DNA of 10,085 nucleotides from a bacterium. GTDB taxonomy: Bacteria; B130-G9. A program made the translations under genes and the position numbers. The first letter of the stretch is position 1. The number at the start of each line of letters is the position of its first letter. The DNA lies in assembly GCA_021160245.1 (NCBI GenBank), contig JAGHCW010000150.1, positions 1 through 10,085 of the forward strand. Reading direction: 5' to 3'. The notes under the pieces were generated by a model, which searched no databases, was not told the DNA's origin, and saw only the letters and a list, made by a program, of their open reading frames with translations. Below are positions 4,415 through 10,085 of the stretch, in pieces.

Positions 4415-6871
4415 TTATGCCTTTCCGGCCATCTGCGCCGCGAGGACGGCAGCATTGTAAGTGACGTGCGCAGCTATCGGCGCAATGAGCAGGCCGCTTC
4501 GCTCGAAGGCGATGGCCGCAGCGATGCCGAGGCCAAAAACCGGAAGCGCCGAGATGGCGGGATGCGCCATCGCAAAAACTACAGCGCTTCCGACGATCGC
4601 CACGACCGGCCTCGACGTCCGCCTCATGCCCCGAAATACCAGACCGCGGAATATGTACTCCTCAAATAGAGGCGCAGCGACGAGCATAAGCAGGGCGAGC
4701 CATCCTATTTGGCGTTCTGTTTCATTAGAGAATAGTTGCAGGCTCTGTTTTTTCAGTTCCTGAAGCATGGGAGATAGCTCGATGAGGTTCAAGTAGAAGA
4801 CGGCGAAAACAGCCGCCAGAAGACCCCAGAAGAGGCCCTTCGCGAGGGCCTTTGGCCACCTCACCCGGTTCTCGCCCGATGATCGCAGCCCGATAGTCTC
4901 GAGCAGGTTGGGGACCTTCACACGGAAGAAGAAATAAGCCGTCAATAGGGTCGCGAAGAATGCGGCAAACGAATAGATCATGATTAGGGATTTGGCGCTT
5001 GGGACGGTATTGGCCGCATGGAATGCAATCCCGGCAAGCCCTTGAATGAAGAAAAATATATAGGCTGCAACGAGGCCATCTATTAGGCCAATCTTGTGGC
5101 GAGGCTGGACAACCGGGTCCAAGATCAGTCGCATCCTGTCCAGCGCAGCTTGCCAGATGGAGTATGCTAGGAGAATGCTCAAAAAAAGTGCCGAGATGCT
5201 GGCATATACCGTCGGGGCGTATATTACGACCGCGTACATCCCAGCGAGGAGCATGAACAGCATTACCATCTCGGGACGGATTCTCTGTTGTGGATCACTC
5301 TCGAAGGGGTCGGCATACATAACGCATAGCGCGACCGCAACACGGGAATATATGAAAATCCCGGCGAGCGCAAGGCCCGCGCGAAGAAACGCGTCTGCAC
5401 CAATTGTGGGGGCCTTGATAAAAACGATGGCAAGAACGATGAAGCATATACCGCCTGCAATCACTCCCCACAATCTAACTCTCGCCTCCATTGCCCGTCG
5501 TAGCTTCATTGGGAAAGTGAAAAGCAGCCACATCGATTTGAATTCGGGAGTCGCCGTTGCCGTCACACCCGTCATAAGAACGAATGCGCCCATTCCGAAG
5601 GCGAGAGCTGATGCCGACCGAAAGTCCACGCGAGTAGATTCAAATAGCATTGGCCTCGCCAAAAGCTGGTACGCGAATAATAGGGCTGGCAGGACGGTGA
5701 TCTGAACGAGAATGTTACGGTCCCGAAACAACAAAGTTAGGTCTTTCCCAATCAAGCCCTTGAACCTCTGTTTAATCCATCTAGGCCTCGGACTCTTGGC
5801 GCTGCGAGACCTTGTTCCGACGTAAGCGCCGCCGGCCACGATCAGCCCATCTCTCACGAGGCGGCTTGAGCCGGCTATCGCTGCAATGAAAATGGCCGCT
5901 CCTCCTAAAATAATCGCAGCAGTTGGGGCCCACACCCAAGCGCCAGCTCTGCAAAGCATCACCGGCGCAACCCAGGGCGCCCATAACGCTGGTGCAGGCA
6001 TGTAATCAGAAGCTCTAACCAGAAAGGCTAATATTCGGGGCTGAGAATTAGCTAGCCAGGTGCCCCAGAAAAGACTGATACCAATTACAGTGATACCAGC
6101 CTGGATAGTCTTCGTGAGAGGCTTAGAAACCTTCTTCTTGACCCAAGTTTCGATTAGAAGCCGCAGCGCAGCGAGAATGAGGGCAATCACAATTGCCGTG
6201 CTAAATGCAAGCAAAATGCTCCAAAATGCGAAACCTGCCGCCACGAACATCGCGATTAAAAAGGGCAAGATAAACATCCATAGGAAGGGGCTTGTCACTG
6301 CATATTCAGCTAGTTTTGCGGCGAATAACAAATGGGTAGATACGGGAAGTGATGATAGCCACTCCATGTCCCACTCGGCTTTGCCAAGATCGACATTGCG
6401 TATTCCTAGATCGACGCAAAGTGTCGAGAATACAAGAAGGAATAGGACGAATCCCAAGATACCAATCAGCCGATCTTCCCTGCTATCACTCGGCCATAAA
6501 CGGTAAATCTCCCAAGGAGGAATGACCTCTTTCGACTTGGCGCCGGACGCATCGGCAGTTGGTTCGCCGGCTTCATTTTGGGCTACGGACGTCTCTGCCT
6601 GAGCGCTAATGTGCCTGCATAGGTTGGTCAGGAGCATTGACCAGATCATGGTCCCACTAGCAACAAACAGAAAACCCAAAGCCAAAACGGATATAAGGGA
6701 CCTCCGTCCCGATTTCCTGGGCGTGGCGGTTCTCTTTGCAGGAGACGTGCCCTTTCGTTTCTTTCCAAAAGCAAATGAAAATCCCTTTCGCAGGCGGTTA
6801 GATCTCCTCCTAAGACTCATTCTGATCAGAATGACCATCGCGCGAATGCCCGTTGGGGGCCGAGAGGTCAT
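4415..6871 (-). CDS. ABC-2-type permease fused to CPBP intramembrane metalloprotease
   Basis: This is an 818-aa inner-membrane protein. A basic N-terminus (1-58) is followed by an ABC-2-type permease half: a membrane segment at 59-84, a polar loop, then several segments between 135 and 335, with the family-like EWDMEWLSSLPVS (166-178). A second half begins at KGLIGKDLTLLFRDRNILVQ (371-390) and carries segments to about 570. A CPBP (CAAX protease/Abi) domain occupies about 595-818 and has all three motifs: EEYIFR (737-742), FAMAH (766-770) and HVTYN (802-806). Glu737, Glu738, His770 and His802 are the expected metal or catalytic residues. The ATG overlaps the ATPase stop as ATGA, so the two are translationally coupled and probably form one exporter. 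This architecture is known from NatAB-like systems; the substrate is unknown. The protease may process an exported peptide or lipid-linked substrate, but that is inference. Confidence 0.92.
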   Translation of the reverse strand: MTSRPPTGIRAMVILIRMSLRRRSNRLRKGFSFAFGKKRKGTSPAKRTATPRKSGRRSLISVLALGFLFVASGTMIWSMLLTNLCRHISAQAETSVAQNEAGEPTADASGAKSKEVIPPWEIYRLWPSDSREDRLIGILGFVLFLLVFSTLCVDLGIRNVDLGKAEWDMEWLSSLPVSTHLLFAAKLAEYAVTSPFLWMFILPFLIAMFVAAGFAFWSILLAFSTAIVIALILAALRLLIETWVKKKVSKPLTKTIQAGITVIGISLFWGTWLANSQPRILAFLVRASDYMPAPALWAPWVAPVMLCRAGAWVWAPTAAIILGGAAIFIAAIAGSSRLVRDGLIVAGGAYVGTRSRSAKSPRPRWIKQRFKGLIGKDLTLLFRDRNILVQITVLPALLFAYQLLARPMLFESTRVDFRSASALAFGMGAFVLMTGVTATATPEFKSMWLLFTFPMKLRRAMEARVRLWGVIAGGICFIVLAIVFIKAPTIGADAFLRAGLALAGIFIYSRVAVALCVMYADPFESDPQQRIRPEMVMLFMLLAGMYAVVIYAPTVYASISALFLSILLAYSIWQAALDRMRLILDPVVQPRHKIGLIDGLVAAYIFFFIQGLAGIAFHAANTVPSAKSLIMIYSFAAFFATLLTAYFFFRVKVPNLLETIGLRSSGENRVRWPKALAKGLFWGLLAAVFAVFYLNLIELSPMLQELKKQSLQLFSNETERQIGWLALLMLVAAPLFEEYIFRGLVFRGMRRTSRPVVAIVGSAVVFAMAHPAISALPVFGLGIAAAIAFERSGLLIAPIAAHVTYNAAVLAAQMAGKA

Positions 6872-7635
6872 TTGCTCAAATTCTCGGGAATATTGTCTTC
6901 AACTCCATCTTGGGTGAGCGAAAAATAAATCTCCTCAAGCGAGCTATCCTCGGAGAGATTCTGCCGGAGCTCATCGAGCTGCCCGACAGCGGCGAGTTTG
7001 CCTTTGAACAAAATGCCCGCGCGATCGCAGAGCTTCTCCGCCTGGTCCAAAAGATGCGTGCTAAATAGCACGGTGTGGCCCCGCTCTGTGCGCTGCTGCA
7101 TCAACTCGTGAACCTCCCGTGTGGCGTACGGGTCCATGCCGGCCGTCGGCTCGTCGAGCATAAGCAGCGCCGGGTCGTGCATCAGCGCACAGACAAGGGC
7201 CAACTTCTTTTTCATGCCGCGAGAGTAGTTGACCGCATACTCATCGAGCGCATCGTCGAGCTTAAGCCGTTCCATCAACGGCTCGGACGCGGCCGCAATG
7301 TCAGCTTCTGAAAGTCCGTGCATCTCCCCGACGAAATTTATGATCTCTCGACCGCGAAGATAGTCGTAGAAAATAGGCTCCTCGGGCAAATACCCTACCC
7401 GCGTCATCACCTTCTCCCGCTCGCGAAAACAGTCCAGTCCATCGATCCTCGCAGTCCCGCCCGTCGGCTGAAGAACGCCCATCAACATGCGCAAGGTCGT
7501 CGTCTTGCCGGCCCCATTGGGGCCCAGCAACGTGAATATCTCGCCTCGGAAAACCTCAAGGTCTATGCCGCCAACCGCCTCGAATTCGCCGAATCTCTTG
7601 GCAAGGCCAACGGTTTGTATGATCTTGTCCTGCAT
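6868..7635 (-). CDS. ABC transporter ATP-binding protein (NatA-like)
   Basis: A complete ABC ATPase of 255 aa starts at the ATG at 7635. It shows Walker A GPNGAGKT (38-45), GYLPEEP in place of a Q-loop glutamine (81-87, common in this branch), signature NYSRGMKKKLAL (136-147), Walker B LLMLDEP (157-163), D-loop AGMD and H-loop His194 in FSTH. A GTG at 7647 would add four residues, but GGGAG at 7641-7645 lies 5 nt before the ATG and favours the shorter form. It drives the fused permease/protease encoded immediately downstream with a 4-bp overlap, at the cytoplasmic face of the inner membrane. The subfamily is the ABC-2/DrrA-NatA type, usually exporters of ions, lipids or drugs. A good promoter lies 67 nt upstream. 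Confidence 0.95.
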   Translation of the reverse strand: MQDKIIQTVGLAKRFGEFEAVGGIDLEVFRGEIFTLLGPNGAGKTTTLRMLMGVLQPTGGTARIDGLDCFREREKVMTRVGYLPEEPIFYDYLRGREIINFVGEMHGLSEADIAAASEPLMERLKLDDALDEYAVNYSRGMKKKLALVCALMHDPALLMLDEPTAGMDPYATREVHELMQQRTERGHTVLFSTHLLDQAEKLCDRAGILFKGKLAAVGQLDELRQNLSEDSSLEEIYFSLTQDGVEDNIPENLSK

Positions 7636-7701
7636 TTTGGCTCCCACGGAGCTGCCTAAACGTGTTTTGCTGAAATGAGTTCATTCAGTGTGCAGGCTCA
7701 A

Positions 7702-7728
7702 ATTATACAAACTGCGTTCATTTGCCAA
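7702..7728 (-). promoter_or_regulatory. Candidate sigma70-type promoter for the ABC operon
   Basis: On the minus strand TTGGCA (7723-7728) and a perfect TATAAT (7702-7707) are separated by 15 bp, slightly short of the ideal 17. The -10 lies 67 nt upstream of the ATPase ATG, with no gene between. This is the best two-part promoter match in the window. Confidence 0.5.
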
Positions 7729-8287
7729 GACTTATTGACAGCGATCGACTAAACGACGCCTTGAATGCTGATCTCGACGTCCAGCTAGCGCCTCAATGAA
7801 GCCTGTTGCCTTTCGTTCTGACTGGGGTGTTCCGACACATCCATAAGGTGGGACGTGGGGCTCGAGATTGTGCGCGGAGGCCTTTCCCCTGCTCATCAAG
7901 TGCATCGTGGCGGATGCGTCAAGTGATAGACGTAACTACAACCCGAGCGCCGAATCCACCTGCGCAAGAGCGCCCAATAGAAATGCGAGCACCGCTATTA
8001 AGGCGCCCAGTAGCTCTTTTGCCGACATGCTTCTCTCCCTCTGCTCTTCCGGATCTGAAGAATCCCAAAGATACATAAACGAGCAACGCCAAGGCAGGCA
8101 TTCAGCGAAGCTAAGAGCCCCGGTAAGTGCTAGTCTTGGTCATTTGCACTGATTTGAATGTTGCCAATTATTCTACGGACGTCAAGTCCATCAGATTAAT
8201 GACGGCTCCGGCTTGTGGTGAGTCGCCGCACAATGCGTCTTGATGTTGCACGTCCTCGACAGTATTCTCCATGCGCTTGATGAATAT
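7729..8287. other. Divergent intergenic region between ABC operon and glycosyltransferase gene
   Basis: About 560 bp separate the ABC promoter from the glycosyltransferase ribosome binding site. Apart from the 30-codon hydrophobic ORF at 7936-8028 I see no convincing gene; longer frames on either strand lack ribosome binding sites and have protein-unlike composition. A weak plus-strand promoter-like pair (TTGCAC, 16 bp, AATTAT) near 8145-8175 might serve the glycosyltransferase. No terminator hairpin with a T-run was found. Confidence 0.4.
7936..8028 (-). CDS. Hypothetical 30-aa single-span membrane peptide
   Basis: From ATG at 8026-8028 the minus strand encodes MSAKELLGALIAVLAFLLGA plus ten residues ending in a TAG at 7936-7938. 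GGGAG (8035-8039) sits 6 nt upstream of the ATG, a good ribosome binding site. Residues 6-22 form one continuous hydrophobic helix after a short charged N-terminus, so the product would be a small membrane peptide. It lies about 300 bp upstream of the ABC operon on the same strand. I do not recognise a family. ORFs this short arise by chance; the ribosome binding site and the clean transmembrane pattern are the support. Confidence 0.38.
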   Translation of the reverse strand: MSAKELLGALIAVLAFLLGALAQVDSALGL

Positions 8288-8293
8288 AGGAGG
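8288..8293 (+). promoter_or_regulatory. Perfect Shine-Dalgarno deciding a TTG start
   Basis: AGGAGG is followed by 8 nt and then TTG at 8302-8304. This fixes the glycosyltransferase start at the rare TTG rather than at any later ATG. Confidence 0.8.
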
Positions 8294-8301
8294 CGAATCC
8301 C

Positions 8302-9873
8302 TTGAGCCAAACTGGCGTTCGCACGCTCTCTTCGGCCTGGACTGGCAAACAGAAGGCCATAGCTGTCGCAATCGTCCTTCTGGCGGTAGTTCTTAGGCTG
8401 TGGGGCATTAGCTTTCAGAGCTACTGGCAGGACGAGGCATATTCCGTCGTCCTTGCCCGAGACCCTGTAAATGCTATCATAAGAGCGCAGATCGACGATT
8501 CATCGCCGCCGCTCTACTACATCATGCTCCACTTCTGGATTAAGGTGTTTGGCGATTCAGAGGTCGCATCTCGGCTCCTATCCGCCCTACTCGGCGTGTG
8601 CCTCGTCGGCGCAGTGGTCATCGTTGGCGCCGCCCTCTTTCGACCAGCCATCGGTCTCATCGCCGGAGGAATGCTCGCGCTGTCGCCCCTTGCCGTCTTC
8701 TATTCGCAGGAGGCGCGTATGTACACCCTTGCGCCGCTTCTTGCGGTCATCTCAGTCTATTACTGCTTCCTTGTAACCGAGAAGCCGTCCCGCAAAGCCA
8801 TAACCGGACTAATCGTATTCTCGGCCGCAATGCTCTATTGCCAAAACTACGGCGTCTTCGTACTGGGCGCAGAGTGCCTCTATATCTTGTCGAGGCGCAA
8901 GGTTCGCCCCGATCCGCGGCCGATGTTGGCGCTGATGGGCGTCGTGGCAGCTTATGTGCCCTGGCTGCTCGTTCTCAGTAGGCAAGTCTCTGAAGGCAAA
9001 ACGCCCTGGATTAAAGAGGCGCGCCTCGACATGCTTTTCGACACGATTCTACACCTATCGTTCAAGAGCTGGCGCCTCCCTACTACGGGCAACCTAAAGT
9101 TCCTTTGGGCGGTCGGGCTTCTCGTGATCTTCGGGCTTTCGGTCTCCGCCGTCAGGTTCATTCTTGAGGCGAGGCGCGATGAGGATGCTGGGCGGCAGAG
9201 AATGGCTCGCTCTGGCCTGTTGATCCTGTCTTATGCAGTTGTCCCCATTGTCTGTGCGTTTATGGTCTCGCAAACAAAGCCGATCTACGTGGCGGGCAGA
9301 TACGACACGATCGTTCAGCCCGGACTCTTCATTTTCTGTGCGATTGGGCTTTGGGCACTGCCTCATAAAAGTCTCAAGATTGCCGCCGCCTCGCTACTGA
9401 CTCTGGTGCTTTCGGTCTCACTATTTGCCTACTTCACAACATACGAGAAAAGCAACGATCGCACGATTGCGGATTTTATCGTGAAAAACGCGACCGATGC
9501 CGATGTTGTCATATTTACCGATCTGACGAAGACTCCGTTTGACTGCTACCATCCTGAATCGCGGCTTTGTACGCTGAAATTCCCGAGGGGCGAAATGGGC
9601 TGGACCCCACAAGGCACATTTGCTGGCGACATCTCCTTCTTTGAGGAGGAATATGCGGACACAAAGCAACGGTTGCGCGCGCTTTGGCCGGAGAAGAAGG
9701 AGCTCTTTGTAGTGTTCAAACGGTATCCGGCCATTTATGAACACCTTCTGGATCAACTGCATCAGGAAGAGTGGTTGAGATTTGATAGAGTTGTCCAATT
9801 CAAAATGGGCCACAACGTCGAGAACCAGGCGGAAGCGATAATCATCTTCGAGATTACAAAACGCCCAGAATGA
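8302..9873 (+). CDS. GT39/ArnT-like membrane glycosyltransferase
   Basis: This 523-aa multi-pass membrane protein starts at a TTG with a perfect ribosome binding site. After a short cytoplasmic N-terminus, the first membrane segment (18-34) leads into the extracytoplasmic loop SYWQDEAYSVVLAR (40-53). That loop contains the Asp44-Glu45 pair typical of GT39/PMT/ArnT-fold (GT-C) enzymes, followed by DSSPPLYY (66-73). Other family marks are SPLAVFYSQEARMYTL (128-143) and RYDTIVQPGLF (333-343). About ten further hydrophobic segments extend to about residue 380. The last 140 residues are soluble (ATDADVVIFTDLTKTPFDCY) and probably lie outside the inner membrane. Such enzymes transfer a sugar from a polyprenyl-phosphate donor to lipid, protein or polysaccharide; the acceptor is not predictable. 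It stands alone, divergent from the ABC operon. No partner gene is in view. Confidence 0.9.
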   Translation: MSQTGVRTLSSAWTGKQKAIAVAIVLLAVVLRLWGISFQSYWQDEAYSVVLARDPVNAIIRAQIDDSSPPLYYIMLHFWIKVFGDSEVASRLLSALLGVCLVGAVVIVGAALFRPAIGLIAGGMLALSPLAVFYSQEARMYTLAPLLAVISVYYCFLVTEKPSRKAITGLIVFSAAMLYCQNYGVFVLGAECLYILSRRKVRPDPRPMLALMGVVAAYVPWLLVLSRQVSEGKTPWIKEARLDMLFDTILHLSFKSWRLPTTGNLKFLWAVGLLVIFGLSVSAVRFILEARRDEDAGRQRMARSGLLILSYAVVPIVCAFMVSQTKPIYVAGRYDTIVQPGLFIFCAIGLWALPHKSLKIAAASLLTLVLSVSLFAYFTTYEKSNDRTIADFIVKNATDADVVIFTDLTKTPFDCYHPESRLCTLKFPRGEMGWTPQGTFAGDISFFEEEYADTKQRLRALWPEKKELFVVFKRYPAIYEHLLDQLHQEEWLRFDRVVQFKMGHNVENQAEAIIIFEITKRPE

Positions 9874-10063
9874 TCCACCAGGCCATAGCGCCTGCGTCCG
9901 CCCCATACTGCATAGCCAGCCTTTCCCCATCCGCGAACTCTCAAGCGCCTCGTGGCGATTTGAGTAACTGAGCGAATTGGGAGATGCGTTGCGATATATG
10001 CCGAATTATGTAGATAGAATGTCGTCTGAAGGGGATTACGAGTCATAAAGAGCGATAAAACAG

Positions 10064-10082
10064 CTTGACATCGCATGTCGAG
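10064..10082 (+). promoter_or_regulatory. Inverted repeat at the window edge overlapping a TTGACA
   Basis: CTTGACAT (10064-10071) and ATGTCGAG (10075-10082) form an 8-bp stem with one G-T pair around a CGC triloop. The left half contains TTGACA, a perfect -35 hexamer for a gene beyond the window. An operator over a promoter is possible, but the -10 region is not in view. The preceding 190 bp (9874-10063) contain no gene that I can support. Confidence 0.25.
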
Positions 10083-10085
10083 CGG

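Noticed and set aside
5094-5705. 203-aa open frame on the plus strand
   Set aside because: It lies entirely opposite the permease/CPBP gene, has no ribosome binding site, and its translation is an Arg/Ser/Ala-rich shadow.
9879-9894. Inverted repeat CAGGC/GCCTG after the glycosyltransferase stop as a terminator
   Set aside because: The stem has only 5 bp and no T-run follows.
9421-10076. Minus-strand frames at the right end
   Set aside because: They run antisense through the well-supported glycosyltransferase gene; the parts beyond 9873 have no ribosome binding site and no recognisable domain.

Overview
The window is about 10 kb of bacterial DNA with moderate GC, genes on both strands, and clear Shine-Dalgarno sequences that sometimes precede TTG or GTG starts. 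No gene fixes the taxonomy. Three things suggest an uncultivated Gram-negative lineage of the Planctomycetota, Omnitrophota or Hydrogenedentota kind: 7-bp satellite arrays in an intergenic region, an ABC-permease/CPBP-protease fusion, and toxin-antitoxin remnants of types common in such genomes. This is inference with low confidence.

Left part (1-2262, minus strand). A B12-binding-type radical SAM enzyme (687-2090) is followed by the 5' two thirds or so of an exported beta-propeller-like protein that runs off the left edge (1-607). Each has a TATAAT hexamer 54 nt upstream of its ATG. A 36-codon ORF with a strong ribosome binding site (2152-2262) lies just upstream of the radical SAM gene on the same strand.

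Poorly coding stretch (2263-3027). It holds two 7-bp tandem arrays in inverted orientation around a 110-bp spacer, several coding-like scraps and one short hairpin. A 78-codon ORF with a good ribosome binding site runs through the right-hand array.

Plus-strand cluster (3028-4390). A 55-aa very basic small protein overlaps a HAD-family phosphatase (TTG start), which overlaps a RelB/DUF2281-like antitoxin. The antitoxin overlaps a RelE-type toxin reading frame that keeps only the family N-terminus. That in turn overlaps a HicB-type antitoxin carrying a -1 frameshift. The right half of the cluster is a tail of eroded toxin-antitoxin genes in which the start/stop overlaps survive but both second partners are damaged.

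ABC operon (4415-7635, minus strand). An ATP-binding protein is translationally coupled (ATGA overlap) to an 818-aa fusion of ABC-2-type permease halves with a C-terminal CPBP (CAAX-protease/Abi) intramembrane protease domain. A promoter with a perfect TATAAT lies 67 nt upstream. A 30-codon, almost entirely hydrophobic ORF with a good ribosome binding site sits further upstream on the same strand (7936-8028).

Right part (8302-9873, plus strand). A GT39/ArnT-like polyprenyl-phosphate-sugar glycosyltransferase starts at a TTG behind a perfect AGGAGG. The last 212 bp hold no gene, only a short inverted repeat at the edge.

Most of the window is ordinary accessory chromosome. The items most worth following up are the radical SAM/short-peptide pair, the inverted heptamer arrays and the side-by-side decayed toxin-antitoxin modules.
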